DNA of 64,000 nucleotides from Streptomyces sp. CG1 (GCF_041080625.1 NZ_CP163518.1:868001-932000); one strand, 5' to 3'; positions 34,566-43,198 are shown, counted from the first letter of the stretch. Program-made: numbers and translations. The notes: a model not told the origin generated them from the sequence alone.

Positions 34566-36523
34566 TGGCCCTGCCCTCCCCCAACCTGGACGACCGGCGG
34601 TTCCAGCAACTCGTCGACGAGGCGAAGCGGTATGTGCAGCAGCGCGCCCCGGAGTGGACCGACCACAACGTCTCCGATCCCGGTGTCACCCTGATCGAGA
34701 CCTTCGCGTATCTCGTGGACCAGTTGCTGTACCGGCTGAACCGGGTGCCGGACAAGAACTACACCGCGTTTCTCGACCTGTTGGGCATCCGGCTGTTCCC
34801 GCCGGCGGCTGCCGGGGCCGCGGTCGACTTCTGGTTGTCGGCGCCGCAGCCCGACACGGTGACGCTGCCCGCCGGGACGGAGGTGACCACGGCGGACGGC
34901 GAGACCGAGGAGCCCGTGGTGTTCGCGACCGTCGACGAACTGCGCATCCTGCCCAGCGAGTTGATACGGCTGGTGACCGCACCCCGCACCGGTGACCAGG
35001 CCGACCGGACCGGTGAGCTGGCCGAGGGCCGCGACGTCCGGTGTTTCCAGGCGGCGCCCGAGCCGGGCGACGCGCTGCTGTTCGGACTGCCCACGGCCGT
35101 CCCCCGGTGCATCGTCGCCGTACAACTGGACAGCCGGGTGGAGGGCGTCGGCGTCGACCCGCGTCAGCCGCCGCTGGTGTGGGAGGCCTGGGACGGCGGC
35201 CGTTGGCAGGTGTGCGAGACCGGCTCGGACACGACGGGCGGTCTGAACCGGCCCGGCGAGGTGATCGTGTACGTCCCCGCCGGGCACACGGCGTCCGTGA
35301 TCGGCGGGACGCGCGCGGGCTGGCTGCGCTGCCGGGTCACCGAGGCGGAGCCGGGCCAGCCGTTCTACTCGGAGTCCCCGACGGTGCGCGAGGCGTCCGT
35401 GTTCACGGTCGGCGGCACCATCGCCGTCGAACACGCCGAGACCGTCACGGACGTACCGCTCGGCACGTCGGAGGGGGTGCCGGGCCAGACGTTCCGGCTC
35501 GGCCGCCCGCCGGTGCTGCTGGACGGCGAGCCGCCCGTGGTGGAGATCTCCTCGGCCGACGGCTGGCAGCGCTGGAGCGTCGTGGAGCACTTCGGCCGCA
35601 GCGGTCCCGAGGACCGGCATGTACGGGTGGACGCGACCACCGGCGAGTTCACGTTCCCGCCGGCCCTGCGCGAGCCGGACGGCGCGCTCCGGCTGTGCGG
35701 CGCGGTACCCGAGAAGGGCGCCCACATCCGGGTGTCCCGCTATCGCACCGGCGGTGGCCCGGCCGGCAACGTGGCGCGGGGCGCGATCTCGGTGCTGCGC
35801 AGCTCCGTGCCGTACATCGCGCGGGTCTCCAACCGGGAGGCGGCGCGCGGCGGGGTGGACGGGGAGACGATCGCCAACGCCAAGCTGCGGGCACCCGACG
35901 CGCTGCGCATGCAGGAGCGTGCGGTGACCGCCGAGGACTACGAGATCATCAGCCGGCAGGCGGCTCCCTCGGTGCGCCGGGTGCGCTGTCTGCCCGCGGC
36001 GGACGGAGCGGGTGCGGTACGGGTGCTGGTGGTGCCGGACGCGGTGGCGGACGACAGCGACCGGCTCCGCTTCGAGCAGTTGATCCCCTCGGACCAGGTG
36101 CTCGCCGCGATCACCGAGAGCCTGGACGAACGGCGGCTGATCGGCACCCGGCTGGTGGTGGAGCCGCCGGTGTACCAGGGCGTCACCGTGGTCGCCCGGC
36201 TCGCGACGGCGCCCGAGGACGCCGACCGGGTCCGCGACGCGGCCCTCGCCGCGCTGTTCCGGTACCTCAACCCGCTGCACGGAGGACCGGACGGCACCGG
36301 GTGGCCGTTCGGACGGCCGGTGCAGTACGGCGAGATATTCGGCTTGCTGCAGCGCGCCACCGGCAACGCGCTGGTGGAGGAGATCCGGCTGTTCGCCGCC
36401 GACCCGATCACCGGGCGGCGCGGCACTCCGGTGGACCGCATCGACGTGGCCGCGGGCGCGCTGGTCTTCTCGTACCAGCACCAGGTCGTCGTACAGCCCC
36501 GGGAGCCGGAGGCCCGCCCATGA
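34565..36523 (+). CDS. CIS baseplate wedge protein, gpJ-like (Pvc11-like)
   Basis: A 652-residue baseplate J/gp47-like protein. Its start LDDRRFQQLVDEAKRYVQQRAPEWTDHNVSD and LIETFAYLVDQLLYRLNRVPDK is typical of the eCIS type, and the centre VSNREAARGGVDGETIANAKLRAPDALRMQERAVTAEDYEIISRQ carries the most conserved block. The C-terminal GEIFGLLQRATG segment is the usual end. It forms the baseplate wedge together with the gp25- and gpI-like proteins. ATG 34565 overlaps the previous stop. Confidence 0.94.
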   Translation: MALPSPNLDDRRFQQLVDEAKRYVQQRAPEWTDHNVSDPGVTLIETFAYLVDQLLYRLNRVPDKNYTAFLDLLGIRLFPPAAAGAAVDFWLSAPQPDTVTLPAGTEVTTADGETEEPVVFATVDELRILPSELIRLVTAPRTGDQADRTGELAEGRDVRCFQAAPEPGDALLFGLPTAVPRCIVAVQLDSRVEGVGVDPRQPPLVWEAWDGGRWQVCETGSDTTGGLNRPGEVIVYVPAGHTASVIGGTRAGWLRCRVTEAEPGQPFYSESPTVREASVFTVGGTIAVEHAETVTDVPLGTSEGVPGQTFRLGRPPVLLDGEPPVVEISSADGWQRWSVVEHFGRSGPEDRHVRVDATTGEFTFPPALREPDGALRLCGAVPEKGAHIRVSRYRTGGGPAGNVARGAISVLRSSVPYIARVSNREAARGGVDGETIANAKLRAPDALRMQERAVTAEDYEIISRQAAPSVRRVRCLPAADGAGAVRVLVVPDAVADDSDRLRFEQLIPSDQVLAAITESLDERRLIGTRLVVEPPVYQGVTVVARLATAPEDADRVRDAALAALFRYLNPLHGGPDGTGWPFGRPVQYGEIFGLLQRATGNALVEEIRLFAADPITGRRGTPVDRIDVAAGALVFSYQHQVVVQPREPEARP

Positions 36524-37083
36524 GCCGCGCCGCCGTTCCCGGCCTGCCGAGCCGGCATCCGATCGGCGGGCTGCTGCCCGCGCTCTACGCCGACGACGAC
36601 TTCGCCCAGCGGTTCACCGCCGGCCTGGACACCGTCCTCGCCCCCGTGTTCGCGACGCTCGACAATCTGCCCGCGTATCTCGACCCCCGGGTGGCGCCGC
36701 TGGACTTCGTCACCTGGCTGGCGTCCTGGGTGGGCGCCGACGACGACGCCGAGTGGCCCGCGGAACTGCGCCGCGAGGCGGTGGTGCGCGCGGTGGAGCT
36801 GCATCGCTGGCGCGGCACCCGGCGCGGCCTGGTGGAGCGGCTGCGGCTCACCCTCGGGGTGAACGCCGACGTCGTCGGGGACGGCGGGGCGGTGTGGTCA
36901 CGTACCGCGCGCACCGAGCTGCCGACGGAGCCGTCCGGCGCGGTGGTGGTCCGGGTGTGGCCGGGCCGCGATCAACAGGTGGACGCGGGCCGGGTCCGGG
37001 AGGTCGTCCGGTCCCTGTGCCCGGTGCATGTCCCGTGCCGGGTGGAGATCCTGCCCGGCCCGCCCACCGAAGAAGGGAGCTGA
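36520..37083 (+). CDS. CIS baseplate wedge protein, gpI-like (Pvc12-like)
   Basis: A 187-residue phage tail protein I family member. LPALYADDDFAQRFTAGLDTVLAPVFATLDNLPAYLDP, FVTWLASWVG and RWRGTRRGLVERLRLTLGV are the usual landmarks. It pairs with the gpJ-like protein in the wedge. ATG 36520 overlaps the previous stop. It is the last structural gene of the operon; the next gene, 5 bases on, codes for a membrane protein. Confidence 0.93.
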   Translation: MSRAAVPGLPSRHPIGGLLPALYADDDFAQRFTAGLDTVLAPVFATLDNLPAYLDPRVAPLDFVTWLASWVGADDDAEWPAELRREAVVRAVELHRWRGTRRGLVERLRLTLGVNADVVGDGGAVWSRTARTELPTEPSGAVVVRVWPGRDQQVDAGRVREVVRSLCPVHVPCRVEILPGPPTEEGS

Positions 37084-37087
37084 CGCC

Positions 37088-38542
37088 ATGCGCGCCTGTC
37101 CCGTGTGCGGGGCGTCCAACGCCCCCGACGACGACTTCTGCAGCAACTGCGGCTCGTATCTGGGCTGGTCCGAGGAAGGCTCACGGGGTACGTCCGCATC
37201 GTCTGAGCCGCCCGAGCCGACGCCTGCGGCGCAGGGCGGGGCGACGTCGGGCGCCGGACCGCGACCGCGACCGGAAGCGGAAGCCGATCCGGCACCGACA
37301 CCATCCTCGGCATCGGCATCGGCATCGGACGGGGAAGCGCGGGCCGAGGCGAACGGTGGCCGTGGCACGGGCCGGACCGACGAAGGGTCTCGCAGGACTG
37401 CGTCAGCCACCGGCAGCGATGCCCACAGCGGCAACCGGCCGGACGCCGTCGGCCGGCCCAGCGGCAACGACGGCGCATCGGACCGCTCCTTGGAGCCCAC
37501 GACGCCCCCGGTGTTCCCCCCACCCCCGGACCGTCCCGCCGCCCAGCCCCCGACCACTGCGCCGTCAGCCGACGCACAGCCACCTGCCTCGCCGTCGGCC
37601 CGCACGCAGCCACCGGCCTCGCCCCCAGCCCCGGCTCAACCACCCACCACACAGCTGCCCCCCGCACAACCACCCGCCGCACCCCCGGCCCCCGTTCAAC
37701 CACCCCCCTCGCAACCGGCCCCCACGCAACCGCGCTCCTCCCGGCCGGAGCGGTCGGCCGCGCCGCAGCCCGCGCCCGTGCAGCCCGCGAAGCCGGTCGC
37801 GCCGCGGCCCGTTGTGCGGCCGGTGGCGGCGCCGGAGGAGGTGTCCGGGGTGCCGTGTCCGGTGTGTGGGACGCCCAATCCGCCGGGCCGCCGGTTCTGC
37901 CGCCGTTGCGCCAGTCCGCTGCTCCCGGCGGGCGACCGGGCTCCGCTGCCCTGGTGGCGGACGATCTGGCCGTTCCGGCGCCGGGTGCGTGCGGGGTCCG
38001 GGCGGTGGATCCGGGTGCTGGTGACGCTGGCCGTGATCCTCGCGCTGTGCGTGGGCGGGTTCTTCCTGCTCCCGGCCGGGCGTGCCCTGTTCGAGGACAC
38101 CCGGGACAAGCTCAGTGGCGCGAAGGCCGTCACGCCGGTGGGCATCCATGCCAGTGCCGAGGTGCCCGGGCACCCGGCGAAGGACACCACGGACGGGCTC
38201 AGCAACCGCTACTGGGGGGCGCCGGGGGCCGGAGCGTCGATCACGTACACCTTCGGCAAGCCGTTCCGGCTGGTCGACCTCATCATCACCAACGGCGCGT
38301 CGAAGGAGCCGGAGGAGTACGCCCGTCAGGCGCGGGCGCTGCGCATGGACATGGAGGTCACCTCGGCGGACGGCTCGGTGCACCACAAGGAGATCGACCT
38401 CAGCGACAAGGCGGGAGACCAGACCATCGCGACCGGGATCGACGCCGTGGTGAAGGTACGGCTGGTGCTGGGCTCGGTCACCGGACTCACCGGACAGCGT
38501 GTGGTCGCGGTCGGCGAGGTGGAGTTCTTCCAGCGGAGCTGA
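37088..38542 (+). CDS. CIS-associated zinc-ribbon / transmembrane / discoidin-like protein
   Basis: A 484-residue bitopic membrane protein. An N-terminal zinc ribbon CPVCGASNAPDDDFCSNCG (residues 4-22) is followed by a long Pro/Ala/Ser disordered stretch, a second ribbon CPVCGTPNPPGRRFCRRC (about 256-273), one transmembrane helix (about 308-330) and an outer beta-sandwich that resembles NADase-type or discoidin glycan-binding domains (ITYTFGKPFRLVDLIITNG). This layout recalls the membrane adaptor CisA reported for Streptomyces CIS, which links the particle to the membrane on firing; the match is by architecture and position only. GAAGGGAG precedes ATG 37088. Confidence 0.82.
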   Translation: MRACPVCGASNAPDDDFCSNCGSYLGWSEEGSRGTSASSEPPEPTPAAQGGATSGAGPRPRPEAEADPAPTPSSASASASDGEARAEANGGRGTGRTDEGSRRTASATGSDAHSGNRPDAVGRPSGNDGASDRSLEPTTPPVFPPPPDRPAAQPPTTAPSADAQPPASPSARTQPPASPPAPAQPPTTQLPPAQPPAAPPAPVQPPPSQPAPTQPRSSRPERSAAPQPAPVQPAKPVAPRPVVRPVAAPEEVSGVPCPVCGTPNPPGRRFCRRCASPLLPAGDRAPLPWWRTIWPFRRRVRAGSGRWIRVLVTLAVILALCVGGFFLLPAGRALFEDTRDKLSGAKAVTPVGIHASAEVPGHPAKDTTDGLSNRYWGAPGAGASITYTFGKPFRLVDLIITNGASKEPEEYARQARALRMDMEVTSADGSVHHKEIDLSDKAGDQTIATGIDAVVKVRLVLGSVTGLTGQRVVAVGEVEFFQRS

Positions 38543-38570
38543 ACGCGCGTGCAGGCAGGGGAAGTTCAGC
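38538..38570. terminator. Short hairpin between convergent stops
   Basis: GCTGAAC (38538-38544) pairs with GTTCAGC (38564-38570) across the stop codons of the CIS operon's last gene and the XRE regulator gene. The stem is short, so this is a modest candidate. Confidence 0.4.
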
Positions 38571-39417
38571 GCGGCGCGTCCATGCGCTGGGTTCCGATGA
38601 CCGACAGCAGCCGGAGCGCCTCCTCGGAGGACGAACCGGGGACGGCGGTGTAGATGACGACCTGCTGGTCCCGGTCGGTGAGGTCGAGGGCGTCGCAGTT
38701 GACGGTGACCGGGCCGACCAGCGGATGCTGGAACGTCTTGCACAGGGTGGGCTCCGCCGCCACGTCGTGGGAGGCCCACAGCCGGGCGAACTCCGCGCTT
38801 CCGGCCCGGAGTTCACGGATCAGCGCGCTCACCTCGGGATCGTCCGGGTAGCGGGCGGCGGCGGCGCGCAGGCGCCGGGCCGCGTGGCGGGCGAACACGT
38901 CGTCGTCGGACACGCCGTACAGCCTCCGCCCCTCCGGCAACGGCCCGAGGAAGGCCCGGCGTGCCAGGTTGCGGTCGTGTCGAGGCACGGCTGAGAAGTC
39001 CTCCATGAGGGCGGACGCCAACTCGTTCCAGGCGAGCACCTCCAGCACGGCGGAGGTCACGAAGGCGGCGGACCGCGGCAGCCGGTGCACCAGGTCGAGG
39101 ATGCCCTGCGGCACCTCGCGCGAAGGTCCGGGCGGCGGGCCCGGCGGAGCGCCGGCCAGCAGGTGGAGGTGGTCGCGTTCGGCGTCCGTCAGCCGCAGGG
39201 CCCGGGCCAGCCCGCCCAGCACCTCGCGCGAGGGGCGCGGGCCGCGGGCCTGCTCCAGGCGGGTGTAGTACTCGGTCGAGATGTACGCCAGCTGCGCCAC
39301 CTCCTCACGGCGCAGCCCCGGCGTACGGCGGCGTGGCCCGGCGGGCAGGCCCACGTCCGCGGGGCTGATCCGCTCGCGCCTGCTGCGCAGGAAGGCCGCC
39401 AGTTCCGCTCTGTCCAC
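38566..39417 (-). CDS. XRE-family regulator with MmyB-like ligand domain
   Basis: A 283-residue regulator. The helix-turn-helix starts at once (FLRSRRERISPADVGLP, RTPGLRREEVAQLAYISTEYYTRLEQ) and is followed by the MmyB-like domain (VLAWNELASALMEDFS, FARLWASHDVAAEP, HPLVGPVTVNCDALDLTDRDQQVVIYTA). In Streptomyces such proteins often control a divergent oxidoreductase gene and may bind a lipid or metabolite. GTG 39417 gives the usual VDRAELAAFLR start. A 25-base inverted repeat lies in the divergent gap. Confidence 0.92.
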   Translation of the reverse strand: MDRAELAAFLRSRRERISPADVGLPAGPRRRTPGLRREEVAQLAYISTEYYTRLEQARGPRPSREVLGGLARALRLTDAERDHLHLLAGAPPGPPPGPSREVPQGILDLVHRLPRSAAFVTSAVLEVLAWNELASALMEDFSAVPRHDRNLARRAFLGPLPEGRRLYGVSDDDVFARHAARRLRAAAARYPDDPEVSALIRELRAGSAEFARLWASHDVAAEPTLCKTFQHPLVGPVTVNCDALDLTDRDQQVVIYTAVPGSSSEEALRLLSVIGTQRMDAPR

Positions 39418-39448
39418 ACCTCCAGTGTGCGCGGGTGCCCCGGCGGCG

Positions 39449-39473
39449 ATCCAGGTACTGCCGGTGCCTGGAT
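39449..39473. promoter_or_regulatory. Operator-like inverted repeat between XRE and SDR genes
   Basis: ATCCAGGTAC (39449-39458) and GTGCCTGGAT (39464-39473) form arms with one mismatch around TGCCG. The site is centred 44 bases from each divergent start, so it probably serves the XRE regulator on both promoters. Confidence 0.75.
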
Positions 39474-39504
39474 GGTCCCTGCTCACGGGCGCAGGCTCAC
39501 TGCC

Positions 39505-40305
39505 ATGGAGAACACACAGCTCATCGGCACGCGCGACCCGCACACCTCCGGCCTCCTGACCGGCAAGGTCGCCCTCGTCACCGGTGCCGGGCGCGGGATC
39601 GGCGCCGCCGCGGCGCGGCTCTTCGCCCGGGAAGGGGCCCGGGTGCTGCTCGCGGCCCGGACAGAGGCGCAGCTGAAGGCGGTGACCGAGGAGATCCGTG
39701 CGGCAGGCGGCTCCGCGGACTACGCCGTGTGCGATCTGGCCGACGCGGCGAGCGTGCGGGCGGCCGTGGACCGTACGGTCCAGCTGTACGGCCGTCTCGA
39801 CATCGCCTTCAACAACGGTGCGACGATCCAGCGGCCCGGCCCCATGGACGAGTTGCCGGAGGCCGACTTCGACGAGGTCTACACGGTGAACCTCAAGGGC
39901 GTCTGGCTGGCCATGGTCGCCGAGGTCGCCGCCATCCGGGCCACCGCCGGGACCGGCGCCATCGTCAACAACTCCTCCGTCGGCAGCCTGCGGGGCAATC
40001 CCGAGCTGCCGGCGTACGGTGCGATGAAGCGGGCGGTGAACAGCCTGACGGAGTCGGCGGCCGTGACGTACGGCCCCGAGGGCATCCGGGTCAACGCCAT
40101 CGCCCCCGGCAACACGCTGACGGAGATGATCCGGGCCTGGGAGGCGGAGTCCCCCGGACTCCAGGAACGGCTCACGGCCCTCACCCCGCTGCGCCGCGCG
40201 GCCGTGCCCGAGGAGATCGCCCAGGCCGCCGCATGGCTCCTGAGTGACCGTTCCTCCTTCGTGACCGGCACGGTGCTGCGGGTGGACGGCGGCGCACGCG
40301 CCTGA
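39505..40305 (+). CDS. SDR-family NAD(P)-dependent oxidoreductase
   Basis: A 266-residue classical short-chain dehydrogenase. The cofactor motif is VTGAGRGIGAAAARL; NNGA stands for NNAG; the active site is Ser in NNSSVGS, with Tyr and Lys in YGAMK (about residues 171 and 175); the end FVTGTVLRVDGG is typical. An Arg after the first strand (AARTEAQ) suggests NADP. The substrate is unknown. It is divergent from the XRE regulator with an operator-like repeat between, so it is the likely regulated target. Confidence 0.93.
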   Translation: MENTQLIGTRDPHTSGLLTGKVALVTGAGRGIGAAAARLFAREGARVLLAARTEAQLKAVTEEIRAAGGSADYAVCDLADAASVRAAVDRTVQLYGRLDIAFNNGATIQRPGPMDELPEADFDEVYTVNLKGVWLAMVAEVAAIRATAGTGAIVNNSSVGSLRGNPELPAYGAMKRAVNSLTESAAVTYGPEGIRVNAIAPGNTLTEMIRAWEAESPGLQERLTALTPLRRAAVPEEIAQAAAWLLSDRSSFVTGTVLRVDGGARA

Positions 40306-40330
40306 CCTGCCGGCCCCGCCCAGGGGTCAG
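40302..40330. terminator. Short hairpin between convergent SDR and SGNH genes
   Basis: CTGACC (40302-40307) pairs with GGTCAG (40325-40330) over a GC-rich loop and includes both stop codon regions. It is weak but well placed. Confidence 0.4.
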
Positions 40331-41190
40331 TCGAGGCCGAGGACGCTCATGGTGCGCTCGGCCATGCGCTGTTCGCCGAGCGCGTTGGGGTGGACGGGCA
40401 CGATGTTCGTCCCGAAGAGCAGCGGCTCGATCCACCGGGTGCCTTCGGCCTGGCACGCGTCGTGCCCCTCGGAGGCCTGGGCGAAGTCCACGTAGGTGGC
40501 CCCGGTCTCCTCGGCGGCGCGCTGCACCACGGCGTCGAGGTGGGCCTGCAGGGCGTGCAGGTACGGCACGTCGCCGGAGGCGATGGGCAGTTGGGCGAAG
40601 CAGGACGGGTCGGCCTGGGCGGGGGTGATCCACGGGTAGCCGAGCACCGCCACGCGGGCGCCCGGCGCCTTGGCCCGGACGCTGCTCAGCGCGCTCTTCA
40701 GCGCGGGGTAGGTGTGCGCGTCGATGGCGTCGTCGAAGGAGCTGCCGTAGATGTCCTTGCAGGGGCTGCCCTGGCCTGCGGTGAGGATGCCCGCGCTGCC
40801 GCAGGCGAGCATGGCGCTGATGAAGGTGCCGTTGTCGTTGCCGCCGATGGTCAGCGTCACCAGGTCGGTGTCCGCGCCGACGGCGTCCGCCTGCGGGGCG
40901 ACTCCGGGGTATTGCGACCCGGTGAAGTCCTTGGTCCGGGCGGCACCACAGGTGACATCGGTCAGCCGGGCGCCGGTGCGGTCGGCGATGACGTGGGGGT
41001 AGTTGGCCGTGGAGCGCAGGCAGATCAGATTGCTCGTGTCAACGGGCAGCACGCCTGAGGCGGCGCTGTAACTGTCGCCGAGGGCGGCGTAGTTCAGGGT
41101 GGCGGCCTGGGCGGGTGCGGCGGTGAGGCCGAGGGTCAGCGCACCGGCGAGTGCGGAGGTCGCGGCGATGGCACGGCGCAGGGCAGGCAT
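40327..41190 (-). CDS. Secreted SGNH/GDSL hydrolase
   Basis: A 287-residue secreted esterase or lipase. A Sec signal ends near APAQA (residue 29). Block I is ALGDSYSAASGV with the nucleophile Ser, block III is TIGGNDNGTF, and block V is HPNALGEQRM with the catalytic His. Six Cys residues suggest three disulfides, as in the structurally known Streptomyces SGNH esterases and lipases. ATG 41190 has GGAGCCC upstream. A promoter with a palindrome lies at 41340-41378 and a leader hairpin at 41231-41252. Confidence 0.93.
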   Translation of the reverse strand: MPALRRAIAATSALAGALTLGLTAAPAQAATLNYAALGDSYSAASGVLPVDTSNLICLRSTANYPHVIADRTGARLTDVTCGAARTKDFTGSQYPGVAPQADAVGADTDLVTLTIGGNDNGTFISAMLACGSAGILTAGQGSPCKDIYGSSFDDAIDAHTYPALKSALSSVRAKAPGARVAVLGYPWITPAQADPSCFAQLPIASGDVPYLHALQAHLDAVVQRAAEETGATYVDFAQASEGHDACQAEGTRWIEPLLFGTNIVPVHPNALGEQRMAERTMSVLGLD

Positions 41191-41230
41191 GGGCAAGGGC
41201 TCCTTGTTCTCGGGATGGGGACACCGAGCA

Positions 41231-41252
41231 GGCGGGCATGGCGGTGCCCGCC
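41231..41252 (-). other. Leader hairpin upstream of SGNH hydrolase
   Basis: GGCGGGCA (41231-41238) pairs perfectly with TGCCCGCC (41245-41252) in the presumed 5' leader of the leftward SGNH gene. It could shape mRNA stability or be incidental in this GC-rich DNA. Confidence 0.4.
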
Positions 41253-41339
41253 CGTGTGCTGGTGCACGAGAATGCGGCGGCTCAGAGCAGGGGGAAGTAC
41301 CGGAACAGGTGGGGTTACTTCACGGTTCTACTGGTAGGT

Positions 41340-41378
41340 AATGTGAGGGCGCCGCACCCAGGAGTCAACGTTGTTGAC
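41340..41378 (-). promoter_or_regulatory. Promoter and palindrome of the SGNH gene
   Basis: On the minus strand TTGACT (plus 41363-41368) and CACATT (plus 41340-41345) are 17 bases apart. The inverted repeat GTCAAC-GTT-GTTGAC (41364-41378) overlaps the -35, an operator position that would block polymerase. Confidence 0.55.
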
Positions 41379-41450
41379 GGAGATTCTTAAGACCTCACCC
41401 ACCGCGCGCTCACCTGGCGTCCCTAGCAACAGGACGTTGTCGTACCGGGG

Positions 41451-42150
41451 TTGCCGCGTGATCAGTCGGTGCGCGTGCTGTTCGTCGTGCGGCACGCGGA
41501 GCGCTTCCGTGCGGTGGTCTCCGAAGAGCTGCCTCGGGACCACCGCAGTCGTCCTGCCTGCCGTCTCGCCGACGGCGCTCCCGCGCTCGACCGTGCCGCC
41601 CTGACCGAGCGCCACGCGGAGACCCTCGCCGCCTTCACCGCCACCCTCGGGACCACCTGTGCCGAGGCCGACGGAGCCGACGCCACCGGCAGTCCCGCCC
41701 CCACTCGCCCCGGCCAGACGCCCCTGGACCTGCATGCCCAGGCCCTCGTCACCGCGCCGACCGGCGGCCACTCCCCCGCCGTCGGCTACGCAGCGCCGAG
41801 TCCTTCACCACCCCCGGAGTCACCGCACTGCCCGGGTTGTCCGCACATCCCAAGCTGCCCGAACACGTCCTGCCGGCCACGCTGTTCACCCACTGGTTCC
41901 TGACCACCCGGCTGCGGGCCGAGCCGGAGTTGCTCGCCCGTCTGCGGCAGGGGCTGAACGCACGCCGCGCCGAGCATGCGGCCGCCCTGCTGTGCCGGGC
42001 CTGCGAACACCTCCCCAGGCCGGCGAGAACCTGCGGCGCTTCGTCGAGGCGTCCCCGTCGGCACACAGCCAGGACGCCGTGTTCGGCGCCCTGACGGCGC
42101 GCCGCAGCGCCTGCCCGCACCAGGCGGGTCCACCTCTTACGGAGTCATGA
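41451..42150 (+). pseudogene. Decayed coding region, possibly an AAA/TPR-type regulator remnant
   Basis: Coding-like stretches jump between all three forward frames: VRVLFVVRHAERFRAVV onward (frame of 41451, to about 41800), then LFTHWFLTTRLRAEPELL onward (frame of 41837, to about 42010), then ENLRRFVEASPSAHSQDAV (frame of 41659, to 42150). No single frame is intact and no start has a ribosome-binding site. The first segment, with the later TPLDLHAQALVTA, faintly recalls the inter-ATPase part of Streptomyces AAA/TPR-repeat proteins. I read this as a gene remnant with several frameshifts. Together with the leader of the SGNH gene it fills the gap 41191-42202, where no intact gene is seen. Confidence 0.4.
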
Positions 42151-42190
42151 CGCACCCGCCGTGTCGGCCGGTCGGGGTGCCGTCCGCGTC

Positions 42191-42196
42191 TAGCGT
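42191..42196 (+). promoter_or_regulatory. -10 box of a likely leaderless transcript (epimerase)
   Basis: TAGCGT ends six bases before ATG 42203, so transcription should start at or next to the A of the start codon. No ribosome-binding site is present. The same spacing occurs at three other starts of this cluster. Confidence 0.55.
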
Positions 42197-42202
42197 GGCC
42201 GT

Positions 42203-43198
42203 ATGCGTGTACTGGTCACCGGCGGTGCCGGGTTCATCGGGTCCCATGTCGTCGAGGCGCTGCGGGCGAGCGGACACGAACCGCTCGTGTACGACATCCG
42301 CGCGGATCCCGGCGCGGACGTGCGCAATCCGCTGTCGGTCGCACGGGCGCTGGCCGGGGTGGACGCCGTCTGCCATCAGGCGGCGATGGTCGGGCTCGGC
42401 AACGGTGTCGCCGACGCGGCGGAGTACGTCTCGCGCAATGATCTCGGCACGGCCGTGCTGGTCTCGACCATGGCGGAGGCGGGGGTACGGCGCCTGGTGC
42501 TGGCGGGGTCGATGGTGGTGTACGGCGAGGGGCGGTACGCGTGCCCGCGGCACGGGGTCGTACGGCCCGGTCCCCGGAGCGTCGCCGACCTTGACGCGGG
42601 ACGGTTCGAGCCCTTGTGCCCGCGCTGCGGGGCGGAACTGAGCCCGGGGCTCGTCGACGAGGACGCCCCGGCCGATCCCCGCAACGTGTATGCGGCGACC
42701 AAGCTGGCCCAGGAGCACCTGGCCGCCGCCTGGGCCCGGAGCACGGGCGGGTCGGCGGTGTCGTTGCGCTATCACAACGTATACGGGCCCCGGATGCCGC
42801 GGGACACCCCGTACGCCGGGGTCGCGTCCTTCTTCCGTTCGGCGCTGGCCCGCGGCGAGGCCCCTCGGGTGTTCGAGGACGGGCGGCAGCGACGGGACTT
42901 CGTGCATGTCCGGGACGTGGCGCAGGCGAACGTGGCGGCGCTGGAGGCGGAGGCCGCCCCGGGTGCCCTCACGGCGTACAACACCGGCAGCGGTGAGCCG
43001 CGCACCGTCGGCGACCTGGCCCATGCCCTGGCGTCCGCGTGCGGCGGACCGGAGCCCGTGGTCACCGGGGAGTACCGGCTGGGGGACGTACGGCACATCA
43101 CCGCCGACTCCTCCCGCCTGCGGTCCGCACTCGGGTGGAAGCCGCAGGTCGGGTTCGCGGAAGGGATGCGGGAGTTCGCGGCGGCCGCGTCCGCCTGA
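42203..43198 (+). CDS. NAD-dependent epimerase/dehydratase with zinc-knuckle insertion
   Basis: A 331-residue extended SDR that acts on nucleotide sugars. VTGGAGFIGSHV binds NAD, YAATK holds the catalytic Tyr and Lys, and YHNVYGPRMP is the substrate loop. Between strand 4 and the active site lies an insertion with CPRH and CPRC about 30 residues apart, which looks like a zinc site and is not part of ordinary epimerases. It opens a group of glycosylation genes that continues across the two-component system. The substrate (UDP- or dTDP-sugar) is unknown. The start is leaderless by its -10 position. Confidence 0.92.
   Translation: MRVLVTGGAGFIGSHVVEALRASGHEPLVYDIRADPGADVRNPLSVARALAGVDAVCHQAAMVGLGNGVADAAEYVSRNDLGTAVLVSTMAEAGVRRLVLAGSMVVYGEGRYACPRHGVVRPGPRSVADLDAGRFEPLCPRCGAELSPGLVDEDAPADPRNVYAATKLAQEHLAAAWARSTGGSAVSLRYHNVYGPRMPRDTPYAGVASFFRSALARGEAPRVFEDGRQRRDFVHVRDVAQANVAALEAEAAPGALTAYNTGSGEPRTVGDLAHALASACGGPEPVVTGEYRLGDVRHITADSSRLRSALGWKPQVGFAEGMREFAAAASA

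Noticed and set aside
37297..37330. GGCATC repeats as regulatory repeats
   Set aside because: They lie inside the coding sequence of the zinc-ribbon protein and just encode its Ser/Ala-rich disordered segment.
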